Under the pieces are notes generated by a model. It was not told where the DNA came from, searched no databases, and saw only the letters and a program-made list of their open reading frames with translations. Below are positions 51,301-60,019 of a stretch of DNA of 64,000 nt, piece after piece. Each line of letters starts with the position of its first letter. Positions within the stretch are counted from its first letter, which is position 1. The translations under genes and the position numbers were made by a program. This DNA is from JARRNE01 sp963824085 (GTDB taxonomy: Bacteria; Pseudomonadota; Gammaproteobacteria; Chromatiales; Chromatiaceae), in the NCBI GenBank assembly GCA_963824085.1, contig CAWGNT010000013.1:296655-360654 (forward strand). Direction: 5' to 3'.

Positions 51301-53804
51301 TGACGCCGATTGTGGTGCCGTCGGAGGGTGCCACGGCCGAGATCCCGGTCACCGCCGCCTGGGGTCCCGGGGCCTATGTGACCGCTGTCCTCTACCGGCC
51401 CATGGATCTCGCGGCGAAGCGCATGCCGGGCCGGGCCATCGGGCTTGCCTGGGCCGGCGTCGACCCGCAGGACCGCAAGCTGGACGTGGGCCTTTCGGTC
51501 CGGGAGAAGGCGCCGCCACGTCAGCCGTTGCCGATCGGCCTCGCCGTCCGCAACCTGGCGGCTGGCGAAGATGCCTTCGTGACCGTTGCCGCGGTCGATG
51601 TCGGCATCCTCAATCTCACCCGTTACGAAGCGCCGGCACCGGATGACTGGTACTTCGGACAGCGCCGTCTTGGGATGGAGATCCGCGACCTTTACGGTGA
51701 GCTCATCGACCGCATGCAGGGCGCGCCTGGTGTGGTGCGCTCGGGTGGCGACGCGGGGCTTATGCAGATCGCGGGGCCACCGCCGAATGAGACGCTGGTC
51801 GCCTTCTACTCGGGCATCCTGAAGGTGGATGCGAGCGGCAAGGCGTCGGTTTCTTTCTCCCTTCCGGACTTCAACGGTACCGTGCGCGTCATGGCCGTGG
51901 CTTGGTCAGCTCGGGGTGTCGGACACGCCGTGCAGGACGTCTTGGTGCGCGATCCGGTCGTCGTCAACGCAGCGCTCCCGCGCTTCCTGGCGCCGCACGA
52001 CAAGTCCAGGATACTGGTCGATCTCGCGCACGTGGAAGGCCCGTCCGGCGAGATGGCGCTGCGGGTCACGGCTGCCGGCGGGATTGACATAGACCCCGGT
52101 GCGTCGAGCCGACTGGTCACCCTCACCGCTGGGGGACGGACTCAGGCGTTGGTCCCGATCGAGGCATCGGCCGTTGGCGACCACGACGTCACCATCACAC
52201 TGACAACACCCGACGGGCGCACTCTCGCCAAGACGCTGGTGCTTCCGGTGCGCTCGAATCAGCCTCCGCTGATGCGGACTTCCGTCGAGACGCTAGCGCC
52301 TGGGGGCGGGCTCACCCTCGACGCTGGACGGCTTGCCGGCATGGTCCAGGGAACCGGATCGGTAGTGGTCTCGGTGACGGGTGCCGGCCGGCTGGACGTG
52401 CCGGGCCTGGTGCGGGTCCTGGATCGCTATCCCTACGGTTGCGCGGAGCAGCTGACGAGCCGGGCATTGCCGCTGCTCTATTTGGATCAGGTCGCCCTGG
52501 CTGCAGGGCTTTCTGGCGACAAGGCCGTGGGCCGTCGGGTGCGCGACGCCATTACCAGCCTGCTGGGCAAGCAGTCGGCGAGCGGCGGCTTCGGGTTGTG
52601 GGGACCTGGCGACAACGACCTGTGGCTGGACGCATACGTCACCGACTTCCTCTCGCGTGCTCGAGAGCAGGACTATTCAGTGCCCATGGTTGCCTTCCAG
52701 ATGGCGATCGACAACCTCCGCAATCGGGTCGCCTATGCGCCCGATTTCGAGTCAGGCGGGGAGGACGTCGCGTATGCCCTCTACGTGCTCTCCCGCAACG
52801 GGCGCGCCGTCATTGGCGACCTACGCTATTACGAGGAGACCAAGCTCAAGGCCTTCGCCACGCCGCTGGCGAAGGCGCAGATCGGGGCGGCGCTCGCACT
52901 ATACGGTGACCGGGTTCGGGGCGCCGATGCCTTCCGTGCGGCGGTCGCTCAGCTCGGCAAGGCGCGCGACACGGGAGGCTGGCGCTCCGACTACGGGTCC
53001 ACTTTGCGTGATGGAGCGGCGGTCCTGACCCTCGCGGCCGAGTCAGGGATGGGTGCCAACAAGGTCGTGGATCTTGCGGCGCTTGCCCGGCGGGTCGAAG
53101 ACGCGTGGGCGAGCAGCGGCTACACCAGCACCCAGGATGATGCCTGGCTGCTGCTCGCGGCTCACGCACTCATGGAGGGTGCGGCGAAACCCAAGCTCAC
53201 CGTCGACGGCAAGCCCGTGGAAGGGGTGCTTTACCGGAGCTTTGGCGCCGATTCGTTGAAGGCCAGCCCGGCGGTTGTGGAGAACAGTGGCGAGCGGTCG
53301 GTCGATGCCGTGCTGACCGCAATCGGTGTTCCCCTCGCGCCGCCGGCCGCCGGCGGCAGTGGGTACCGCATCGAGCGCGCTTACTACGATCTGGAGGGCC
53401 GGCGCATCGACCCCTCGGGTGTGGCCCAGGGCAAGCGGATGATCGCCATCGTGACGGTACGCGCCGAGCAGAAACGCGCCGCGCGGCTTATCGTCGATGA
53501 TCCGCTGCCGGCGGGTTTCGAGATCGACAACCCGAACCTCCTCAAGGCCGGCGACATTGCGGGGATCCCCTGGCTCGACGTGGTCCAGGCGCCAGCGCAT
53601 AAGGAGTTTCGCGCCGACCGCTTTGTCGCCGCCGTCGAGCGCAGCAAGGACGACCCCCTGCAGTTCCAGCTTGCCTACGTCGTGCGCGCGGTCTCCCCGG
53701 GTGTCTTCATGCACCCGGCAGCGAGCGTGGAGGACATGTACCGGCCGCAGCAGCGCGCGTGGACAGGGCAGGGTAGGGTGGAAGTGACGGGGTCGCTGCA
53801 GTAG
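48309..53804 (+). CDS. yfhM: Bacterial alpha-2-macroglobulin (YfhM type) with N-terminal PAN/Apple domain
   Basis: A 1831-aa secreted protease-trap protein. Signal peptide, then a PAN/Apple-like domain (about 30-105; six Cys region with LEECKAACIADTGCEAFTYN and RRCFLK), tetratricopeptide-like helices (about 140-260), MG domains, and the thioester site YPYGCAEQL with Cys1378 and Gln. The C-terminal thioester and receptor-like domains follow. No lipobox, so it is likely periplasmic and soluble, unlike E. coli YfhM. ATG 48309 follows GGAGGTTGCC. It precedes pbpC, the conserved partner, by 283 bp. Intact at full length. Confidence 0.92.
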   Translation: MRGFGRVFSLLVMSGLIALVGFGPQHAEGAARNLVVIEGADYQGNDYETRKDVDLEECKAACIADTGCEAFTYNSNARRCFLKSTYGDLRPFAGAVSGHIVDGGISAADRRAARRAELRFLPRAISDESRERARRLLQRSAAASGSFDVLMADAEAAARSGNPARAADLYATALRIAPESPSVWLRLAKATRMIRAEAWKDRQRLRKEATAAAVAAYLRSDSAAERARALAVLGQTLADRGVWRPAIRATRASLALNEVPSVRKAYDRLIAEHGFRISGHRVDSDAASPRICIELSEPLPRNRPNLADFVAADGGANLAVEAETQQICIDGVEHGKRYRILVRAGLPAADGEKLAKTVDLDVYVRDRAPSVRFLGRAYVLPKGGEASIPIVTVNSERIEAEVYRVGDRGLAGIVAEGPFLKQLSRYQADQLADQKGEKLWSGSIEVKPRLNREVTTAVPVGALIKELKPGAYVMTARPREVVGGDSDTLATQWFVVSDLGLAAFSGNDGLHTLLRSLSTAGPVGGVRLRLVARNDEILGRATTDAAGYARFEPGLLRGKGGNAPALLIAEGPHGDYALLDLAKAPFDLTDRGVVGRPAPKPLDVYLVSERGIYRPGETVHLTALLRDATANAVTNLPLTVIVKRPDGVEQKRFLTADEGLGGHHAALKLLPTAMRGTWRAAVHTDPKAPALAEVTFAVEDFQPERLTFDLKSPAASIDPDNPPTVGIDARFLYGAPAVNLAVEGETELRGVDTLAAFPGFRFGLAADKVEPVRRPVPGAVTDGSGKVEVPVELPEMVPVSKPREAEINLRVVDTGGRPVERSITLPVLDRQGRIGIKPLFKGSVDEGGNAGFQVIALGPDGERQAQSGLTWTLSKVTTSFQWYQADGSWDYEPVVTRKRVASGTVAAGVVDPGRVEVPVDWGGYELELSAPDGELLPASMGFEAGWYVAPSAVNTPDVLKVSLDKPRYRIGEMARVRVEPRFAGLALVMVMDDRLVSMTPIVVPSEGATAEIPVTAAWGPGAYVTAVLYRPMDLAAKRMPGRAIGLAWAGVDPQDRKLDVGLSVREKAPPRQPLPIGLAVRNLAAGEDAFVTVAAVDVGILNLTRYEAPAPDDWYFGQRRLGMEIRDLYGELIDRMQGAPGVVRSGGDAGLMQIAGPPPNETLVAFYSGILKVDASGKASVSFSLPDFNGTVRVMAVAWSARGVGHAVQDVLVRDPVVVNAALPRFLAPHDKSRILVDLAHVEGPSGEMALRVTAAGGIDIDPGASSRLVTLTAGGRTQALVPIEASAVGDHDVTITLTTPDGRTLAKTLVLPVRSNQPPLMRTSVETLAPGGGLTLDAGRLAGMVQGTGSVVVSVTGAGRLDVPGLVRVLDRYPYGCAEQLTSRALPLLYLDQVALAAGLSGDKAVGRRVRDAITSLLGKQSASGGFGLWGPGDNDLWLDAYVTDFLSRAREQDYSVPMVAFQMAIDNLRNRVAYAPDFESGGEDVAYALYVLSRNGRAVIGDLRYYEETKLKAFATPLAKAQIGAALALYGDRVRGADAFRAAVAQLGKARDTGGWRSDYGSTLRDGAAVLTLAAESGMGANKVVDLAALARRVEDAWASSGYTSTQDDAWLLLAAHALMEGAAKPKLTVDGKPVEGVLYRSFGADSLKASPAVVENSGERSVDAVLTAIGVPLAPPAAGGSGYRIERAYYDLEGRRIDPSGVAQGKRMIAIVTVRAEQKRAARLIVDDPLPAGFEIDNPNLLKAGDIAGIPWLDVVQAPAHKEFRADRFVAAVERSKDDPLQFQLAYVVRAVSPGVFMHPAASVEDMYRPQQRAWTGQGRVEVTGSLQ

Positions 53805-54087
53805 TGCGAGCCGCGCCATTGCTTCAGCCAGGGCACCGTGGAGCCTACATGGAACGAATTTAGGGCGTGTCTCGACGGCCCGTTCCTGACCCCCGGCCCA
53901 CAGCTGAGGCATAGCGCCAATCGTCAAGCTGTCCTGACAAGAATGCTCACTTGACAGGTTAGATTGTGCGCTTCTTCAACCATCTGAAAACGTTGGTGCT
54001 CTCGGCGTCCTTGGCGGTTAAGCTGCTCTTTTTAGGTCGAGGGGTCGGAGACCTGTTGCCCGGTCGCAACGGATTGCGCGCAGCCCA

Positions 54088-56208
54088 ATGATGAGCACGC
54101 GTCACTTTGCCCCTCCTACCGTCTTGGCAAGCCGGAGGAGCAGGCGGGCCGCAGTCTTGGTGCTTGTACTTGCCGCCGGCCTGATGGTGCTTGGGGCGCG
54201 CATCGGCCTGGAAGCGCTGGTCGATGCGACCAAGCCGCCCAATGCCGAGGTCGCGACTTCACCCCTGGTCCTCGACCGCAACGGACGGCTGCTGCGGCCG
54301 TTTACACTACCCGACGGCCGTTGGAGATTGCCTGTAGCGCTCGAGGACGTGGATCCCCAGCTCGTCCGTATGCTGTTGGCCTTCGAGGACCACCGCTTCT
54401 ACGAGCACAGGGGCGTGGATCCCCGGGCACTCGTGCGGGCGGCGGCACAGCTCATCGCCAATGGCCGCATCGTCTCTGGCGCGTCCACCCTCACCATGCA
54501 GCTGGTACGCCTGCTGGACGGGGGCTCCACGCGGAGCCCAAGCGGCAAGGTGAGCCAGATCCTCGCGGCATTGGCGCTGGAGCGGGTTCTTGGGAAGCAC
54601 GAGATACTTGCGGCCTATCTGACGCTGGCCCCTTACGGCGGCAACATCGAGGGTGCGCGCGCAGCGTCACTCACCTGGTTCGGCAAAGAGCCCAAACGAC
54701 TGTCCACGGCCGAGGCGGCCCTCTTGGTCGCCCTGCCGCAGTCCCCGGAGGCGCGCCGGCCCGACCGCAGCCAGACGATGGCACGCCGGGCGCGCGACCG
54801 GGTGCTGGCACGGGCGCGCGCAGCGGGTGCCATTAGTGCCGCCGAAGAGGCGGCTGCGCGACGGGAGCCCGTGCCAGATCACCGGCGTCCCTTGCCCCTT
54901 CTTGCTGCTCACGCAGCGGAGCGGGCCGTGAGGTTCCATCCGGACACGCTAGTTCATCGCCTGACCATTGACGCGGTCTTGCAGGCCCGGATCGAGCGAC
55001 TGGCGGCCGATCGTGCCGCACCCCTTGGATCAACGGTGTCGGTTGCGATACTCATCGCGGACCACGGGACGGGCCAGGTCCTCGCCTCGGTCGGGTCCGC
55101 CGCCTTCTTCGACGAGCGACGGGACGGCTACATCGATATGACGCGTGCGGTGCGTTCGCCGGGATCGACCCTGAAACCCCTCATCTATGGGCTGGCCTTC
55201 GAGGCGGGGATCGCGCACCCCGAGAGCCTGATCGAGGATCGGCCAACCGCATTCGCCGGCTACGCGCCGGGCAATTTCGACCGCGAGTTCCACGGCACTG
55301 TGACCGTTCGCCAGGCGCTGCAGCTGTCGCTCAATGTCCCTGCAGTTCAGGTGCTGGATGCGGTGGGGCCGGCACGTCTCGTGTCTCGCATGCGCCGTGC
55401 TGGGGCGGCGCCCGTCTTGCCGGACACCTCGCCGCCCGGGCTTGCCATCGGGCTTGGCGGCGTCGGGGTGACCCTTGAGGATCTCGTCGCGATCTACGCG
55501 GCCATAGCCCGTGGCGGGACGGCCGTGGCTATCACCGATGACCTCGATCGCGCCCCGCGCCCCGCAGACACCCGTCGCGTGCTCGATGACCGGGCAGCCT
55601 GGTACGTCTCCTCCATCCTTGCCGGGGTGCCGACACCTGCCAAGGTGTCACCGGGGGAGCTCGCGTTCAAGACCGGTACATCCTACGGCTACCGTGATGC
55701 CTGGGCGGTGGGCTTCGACGGGCGACACGTCGTCGGGGTCTGGGTGGGCCGGCCGGACGGCGTGCCGGTCCCTGGACTTGCAGGTATCGACGCTGCCGCG
55801 CCGATTCTTATCGACGCCTTCGCGCGCCTCGGCCCCCTTGTGCCGCTGCGTGCCCCGCCCCAGGGCATCCTTGTTGCCACCTCGTCGGACCTGCCGCCCC
55901 CGCTCAAGCACGTGCGCAATCACCGTTCGCATTCCGCGGCGGCCATACCCGGTCCCCAGATCGCGTTTCCGCCGGACGGGGCGCGTGTGGAGCTGGGGCC
56001 GGGGGCCGGCGCGGGGGTGGGGCTTGCGCTGAAGGTTCGCAACGGTAGCCCGCCCTTTACCTGGTTTGCGAACGGCGCGCCGATCGATCGTGAGCCGTTC
56101 ATGAGGACCGCACGCTGGATACCGAACGGTCCCGGGTTTGCTACCATCTCCGTCGTGGACGGCCGCGGGCAGTCGAGCCGAGTAACGGTCTTTCTCGACG
56201 CCGACTGA
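54088..56208 (+). CDS. pbpC: Penicillin-binding protein 1C
   Basis: A 706-aa bifunctional peptidoglycan synthase. N-terminal helix (AVLVLVLAAGLMVLGARIG), GT51 glycosyltransferase (FEDHRFYEHRGVDPRAL, GASTLTMQLVRLL), transpeptidase (RSPGSTLKPLIYG with active Ser, the SLN-type motif LSLNVPAVQ, KTGTSYGYRDAW) and the C-terminal BiPBP_C domain (FPPDGARVELGPG...FTWFANGAPI). With alpha-2-macroglobulin it is thought to repair wall damage during protease attack. E. coli PBP1c is 770 aa. Confidence 0.94.
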   Translation: MMSTRHFAPPTVLASRRSRRAAVLVLVLAAGLMVLGARIGLEALVDATKPPNAEVATSPLVLDRNGRLLRPFTLPDGRWRLPVALEDVDPQLVRMLLAFEDHRFYEHRGVDPRALVRAAAQLIANGRIVSGASTLTMQLVRLLDGGSTRSPSGKVSQILAALALERVLGKHEILAAYLTLAPYGGNIEGARAASLTWFGKEPKRLSTAEAALLVALPQSPEARRPDRSQTMARRARDRVLARARAAGAISAAEEAAARREPVPDHRRPLPLLAAHAAERAVRFHPDTLVHRLTIDAVLQARIERLAADRAAPLGSTVSVAILIADHGTGQVLASVGSAAFFDERRDGYIDMTRAVRSPGSTLKPLIYGLAFEAGIAHPESLIEDRPTAFAGYAPGNFDREFHGTVTVRQALQLSLNVPAVQVLDAVGPARLVSRMRRAGAAPVLPDTSPPGLAIGLGGVGVTLEDLVAIYAAIARGGTAVAITDDLDRAPRPADTRRVLDDRAAWYVSSILAGVPTPAKVSPGELAFKTGTSYGYRDAWAVGFDGRHVVGVWVGRPDGVPVPGLAGIDAAAPILIDAFARLGPLVPLRAPPQGILVATSSDLPPPLKHVRNHRSHSAAAIPGPQIAFPPDGARVELGPGAGAGVGLALKVRNGSPPFTWFANGAPIDREPFMRTARWIPNGPGFATISVVDGRGQSSRVTVFLDAD

Positions 56209-56448
56209 CGAGTCGCTCCCAGCAAAGACAGACCAATTTGCACACACGCTCGCTCGCACAGGGCGGCGCGAAAGCCCCTCGCTGCCGCGGGCGGAACGGA
56301 GCGGGTGACGGGGAATGACACGTACCGACAAGTGGGAATAGCGGCAGTCGGCATACCGACAGCTGCAGTGCGAGAAGCCGCTCCCAAGGTAGTGCTTGAC
56401 TTGAGAGATTTGCGATCGCGTCCCCAGTCGGCCGGGCAGTCAGGTGCC

Positions 56449-56454
56449 TATAAT
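56449..56454 (+). promoter_or_regulatory. Consensus -10 element of the YcgR-like gene
   Basis: A perfect TATAAT followed by a T-rich stretch, about 40-50 bp before the ATG at 56502. No good -35 is visible at the expected spacing, so an activator or another sigma factor may help. Confidence 0.45.
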
Positions 56455-56501
56455 TTTTTTGTTTTGTTCAGGGCGGGTGTTCCACCGAGGGAATGTCGAC
56501 C

Positions 56502-57257
56502 ATGTCGTACGGATCGAATAGGCACAAATCCGGCACTCGTCTCGTTGACGAGGAGCTGACGGACCGCAAAGTCATCGCGGCCATGTTCGACGACATTCAG
56601 TCCGCCGGAACGCCGATCTTCCTCACCGACCCAGGTACAGGTGCCGCCTTTCTTGGCCGCCTGCTGAGCGTGGATGACGGCCGAAGCGCGTTTACGGTTG
56701 GCCAGGTCATCCCCGAGGGCAGCTTCAACGGAGCCGGCGCTACCGAGGCGTTTCAGATGCTCGCTTCGCTCGAGGATGCGGACCTTACCTTTGAAGCGAA
56801 TCGGCTGAACGCGGGCGAGCGCAACGAGGATTCGTGTGAGCTGCGATTTCCTTCGGTCGTCTACCGGTTGCGCCGACGCAAAGAATATCGGGGCCCCGGC
56901 CTCGGGCTTGCCGAGGTCTATCTCCGTCAAAAAGGTATGCCAAGGAGTGATGCCCAAAAGGCGCGGCTGCGAGACATCTCCGACGGCGGCCTCGGCGTCT
57001 CGCTGCGGTCACCCATAAGAGTGCCGGTGGAGCCCGGAGCTGTCTTCGAAGACTCTCTGCTGCTGTTGAACGGCAATCCTGTCGCGGCCTGTGCAATCGA
57101 GATCCGCCACGTAAGCAAGGACCCAGACGTAGACGGCCTGATCGCGGGTGGTCGTTTCCTCGACTTGGACGCTGTCTCCAAAAGGAGGATCTCCATGCTG
57201 GTGACAACGGTGCACAGTGAAGAGATCCGACGGAGGCAGTCGAAAGACATTTACTGA
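56502..57257 (+). CDS. YcgR-like PilZ protein (flagellar brake type)
   Basis: 251 aa: an N-terminal YcgR-like beta domain (TPIFLTDPGTGAAFLGRLLSVD, about 35-110) and a C-terminal PilZ domain with RRRKEYRG (RxxxR) and LRDISDGGLGVSL (DxSxxG) for c-di-GMP. YcgR proteins slow flagellar rotation when bound to c-di-GMP. The second ATG (56502) is preferred for spacing to GAGGGA. It stands alone, with no flagellar genes in view. Confidence 0.82.
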   Translation: MSYGSNRHKSGTRLVDEELTDRKVIAAMFDDIQSAGTPIFLTDPGTGAAFLGRLLSVDDGRSAFTVGQVIPEGSFNGAGATEAFQMLASLEDADLTFEANRLNAGERNEDSCELRFPSVVYRLRRRKEYRGPGLGLAEVYLRQKGMPRSDAQKARLRDISDGGLGVSLRSPIRVPVEPGAVFEDSLLLLNGNPVAACAIEIRHVSKDPDVDGLIAGGRFLDLDAVSKRRISMLVTTVHSEEIRRRQSKDIY

Positions 57258-57301
57258 AACCCGTGCAGCCGCTGACGGTTTAGTTGCTCGCCTGCGTGCT
57301 G

Positions 57302-57595
57302 CTAGCGTTCGACCTGCGGACCTTCCGGCCATTGCCCGAGAAAAAGTTTCGCTGCCTCGCGCTCGGGCGCACTGCGTCCCGTCTGTCTTGCCCAGTCGGC
57401 AACAATCTCGGCCGCGTGCATCATTCCTGCCGGCGGAACGCCGAGGCTGTCGCCTGGCCCGAATACCCCCGTCACGCCCATCGCGTCGACCGCTAACAAG
57501 GGCAAGCCGTTTTGGCTCCGCGAGGTCTGATTGGTCAGCCGACTCAGTCGCCCCTCACGGTCCGTGAACACAACAAAGTCAATTACCCGCCACAC
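57302..57595 (-). CDS. Possible small gene or remnant, unknown
   Basis: 97 codons from GTG, encoding DFVVFTDREGRLSRLTNQTSRSQ and MMHAAEIVADWARQTGRS, a globular-looking composition unlike the shadow frames around it. The frame stays open upstream to about 57750 with protein-like residues (PLQANGRTTLPLGEQ), but no good start exists there, so this may be the 3' end of a truncated gene. No family recognised. Confidence 0.35.
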   Translation of the reverse strand: MWRVIDFVVFTDREGRLSRLTNQTSRSQNGLPLLAVDAMGVTGVFGPGDSLGVPPAGMMHAAEIVADWARQTGRSAPEREAAKLFLGQWPEGPQVER

Positions 57596-57732
57596 GGTCT
57601 GTTCTCCAAGTGGAAGAGTCGTTCGGCCGTTCGCTTGCAGCGGAACCTCGTCGCTGGCTCTCGGATAAACTGGCGTCTGCGCCCAACGAAAAGTCGTCCG
57701 AATCCAACTTCTGAGGTCCGCTGCAGGGGGAC

Positions 57733-58341
57733 TTACCGCCTCAACCTTCTACGTCTCTGATAGGCGAAACCCGCAATGCCTAATCCGAGAAGGGCCACCG
57801 TCGCGGGTTCCGGGATACGAGACGGGTTGCCAGCCGGGTCGAGATTGGTTTTTTTGTCGAACGTGACTGTCAAGGCAGAGGCAGAAAAGTCGAAACTGGC
57901 TAAAGGTTTTTTGCCTGACGGGGCATTATTACCTTGATTGGAAACATATAAATAGACATCGAGCGTTCCGTCGGCTTCCAAATTCGAAAGGAATGACCGA
58001 GGGATTGGGATGTTGTAAGACTTCGAGTTTCCGAGGCCGTTGAGCTCATCGAGGAACACGCCGTCCAGCGCAATCGTTATCTCCTCCGCGCCGTGTTCGG
58101 GGTCGTCGAGGTCAAGCTCAAGTATCGCGGACGTGATGGTATCGGCTCCGGGCTTGAAGTCGCTCGTGATGTCGTGATGGATAACAAACGGCGCATGTGC
58201 ACTATCTACGTGGATCGTTGAGTCGGGCTTTATGGTGTGCGTAATCTCTGTCGCATTAGCTATGCTGAGCGACCCGACCAGGGCGAGTGTCGCCACAGCC
58301 GCCGCGTTGAAAAATCTCGGTGTCGAAACTGAGTAGAGCAT
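57733..58341 (-). CDS. PEP-CTERM sorted extracellular protein
   Basis: 202 aa: signal peptide (FFNAAAVATLALVGSLSIANA), a beta-rich mature domain, and the C-terminal PEP-CTERM signal RIPEPATVALLGLGIAGFAYQ with a basic tail. PEP-CTERM signals direct proteins to exosortase (XrtA type) in exopolysaccharide-producing bacteria. No exosortase gene in this window. The mature domain has many Asp (DLDDPEHGAEE), perhaps Ca2+-binding. Lower GC than neighbours. Confidence 0.85.
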   Translation of the reverse strand: MLYSVSTPRFFNAAAVATLALVGSLSIANATEITHTIKPDSTIHVDSAHAPFVIHHDITSDFKPGADTITSAILELDLDDPEHGAEEITIALDGVFLDELNGLGNSKSYNIPIPRSFLSNLEADGTLDVYLYVSNQGNNAPSGKKPLASFDFSASALTVTFDKKTNLDPAGNPSRIPEPATVALLGLGIAGFAYQRRRRLRR

Positions 58342-58727
58342 ATATGCAATGCCTCACTGGATACCCTTGACGATTCAGCTCGTCCGCTGGCCCGGAGCCC
58401 GGTCAATTTGCCGGCTCTTATGTCAGTGGGCATATGTCATGCCATGCCGCATGTCTTGGACAAACAATTAGTTACGACGGACCTGGCCAGCGTTGTTGCC
58501 GGATATTGTCGCAATCCGCCGACACCCGTTCGTTTGATTGCGCGACGCAATTTCCCGCCGGTTGACGACGGCCCGGGCTGCGCTCCGGCGCCGCGAGCGA
58601 GAAAGGGACGTGCCGTGGCCCAGATGGCGACGTCAACCTCCGCGGGGTAGCCGCGCGTGCGTTACTTGTATCTCTCCCGTCCCCTTTCGATACACTGTCG
58701 CGGGAATCAACTTAGCGTTAGCGTGTA
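58342..58727. other. Intergenic region between PEP-CTERM and Rpn genes
   Basis: About 390 bp without a supported gene; divergent promoters are expected. AT content is higher towards 58350-58500. No repeat seen. Confidence 0.4.
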
Positions 58728-59804
58728 ATGGCCCAGCACGACCCCTCGTACAAGCTATTGTTTTCGCATTCGCGGATGGTGGAGGATCTGATCCGCGGGT
58801 TCGTGCATGAGGACTGGGTGGCGGAGCTTGATTTCACCACGCTCGAGCGGGTGAGCGAGAACAGCGTCAGCGTTGACCTGCGCACGCGCGAGGACGACAT
58901 GATTTGGCGGTTGCGCTGGGGCGAGCGGTGGCTGTACGTCTACCTGTTGCTGGAGTTTCAATCGAGCGTCGACCGCTTTATGGCGGTGCGTTTGCTCACT
59001 TACGTCGGTTTGCTCTATCAGGATCTTGCGGCCGCCGGGGAGATTCCGCCCGGCGACCGGCTGCCGCCGGTCCTGCCTGTCGTGCTCTATAACGGCGGGG
59101 AGCGTTGGTCGGCGGCCACGAACCTCGCTGATTTGAGCGAGCCGGAGCTGCCGCGGCAACTGCTGCGTTACCAGCCACAGATCCGCTATCTTTTACTGGA
59201 GGAGCGCTGTTACGACGATGCCGAGTTGGCCGGGCTGCATAATGTCGCCGCGGCGCTCTTCCGACTCGAGAATAGCCGCCAGCCGGCAGATATCGAGCGG
59301 GTGTTGACTAGCCTGGTCGAATGGCTGGGCGCCGAAGAGCAAACCGCGTTACGCCGGGCCTTCGTCGTCTGGCTCAAGCGGGTGCTGCTGCCGGCGCGGG
59401 TGCCCGGCGCCGAGATTCCCAATGCCGTTGAGCTGCAGGAGATGCGAGCAATGTTAGCCGAACGGGTCAAAACCTGGACCGAAGAGTGGAAGCAGCAAGG
59501 AATCGAGCAGGGCAGGCAAGAGGGCAGGCAGGAGGGCCGGCAGGAGGGCAGGCAAGAGGGCCGGCAAGAGGGCCGGCAGGAGGGCCGGCAAGAGGGCCGG
59601 CAGGAGGGCCGGCAGGAGGGCCGGCAGGAGGGTAAACACTTGGGCGAGGTTGGTCTGCTGCGCCGTCTGCTGGCTCATCGCTTCGGTCCGCTACCTTCCT
59701 GGGTCGATGAGCGCCTAGAGCAGGCGAACGAAGCGGAGCTGGCACGTTGGGCCGATCGGGTGCTCGACGGCCTAACCTTGGACGACGTCTTCCGCGCGCC
59801 CTAG
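58728..59804 (+). CDS. Rpn-family recombination-promoting nuclease/transposase-like protein
   Basis: 358 aa. The N-terminal PD-(D/E)XK nuclease domain has HDPSYKLLFSHSRMVEDLIRGF, DMIWRLRW and VYLLLEFQSSVD (ExQ catalytic pair). A helical middle with VVLYNGGERW is typical of Rpn/YhgA proteins. Residues 262-301 are ten GRQE units, then a DUF4351-like helical end (RRLLAHRFGPLP, ANEAELARWADRVLDGLTLDDVF). Rpn proteins promote RecA-independent recombination and some act in phage defence. ATG at 58728; no close operon partner. Confidence 0.88.
   Translation: MAQHDPSYKLLFSHSRMVEDLIRGFVHEDWVAELDFTTLERVSENSVSVDLRTREDDMIWRLRWGERWLYVYLLLEFQSSVDRFMAVRLLTYVGLLYQDLAAAGEIPPGDRLPPVLPVVLYNGGERWSAATNLADLSEPELPRQLLRYQPQIRYLLLEERCYDDAELAGLHNVAAALFRLENSRQPADIERVLTSLVEWLGAEEQTALRRAFVVWLKRVLLPARVPGAEIPNAVELQEMRAMLAERVKTWTEEWKQQGIEQGRQEGRQEGRQEGRQEGRQEGRQEGRQEGRQEGRQEGRQEGKHLGEVGLLRRLLAHRFGPLPSWVDERLEQANEAELARWADRVLDGLTLDDVFRAP
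59511..59630 (+). repeat. Ten 12-bp tandem repeats inside the Rpn gene
   Basis: Ten units of 12 bp with the pattern GGCMGGCARGAG, each encoding Gly-Arg-Gln-Glu, with third-position variants (GGC AGG/CGG CAA/CAG GAG). The units are in frame, so gain or loss keeps the reading frame and changes a charged linker between nuclease and C-terminal domain. Confidence 0.95.
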
Positions 59805-60019
59805 CGCGCTCGCAAGGGGCCCTGTGAGCGCACCCGAGACGCCACTGCCACTGACTTCAAGTGATGGGATCTGGTGGAGCCTCAACATCAGGTGCTCGCG
59901 ACGCCCGATATACGAACGCCAGTGGGGGCCGCTCTCCGGCCACGGCCTACCTCCGCACAGCGGAATCGCGAATCCTGATCGCACCGCGAGCCCAGCCGCT
60001 CTGCACGTCCCAAAGTCCG

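Noticed and set aside
59511..59630. CRISPR-like repeat array
   Set aside because: Units are 12 bp, directly adjacent without spacers, in frame and coding GRQE; a tandem repeat, not CRISPR.
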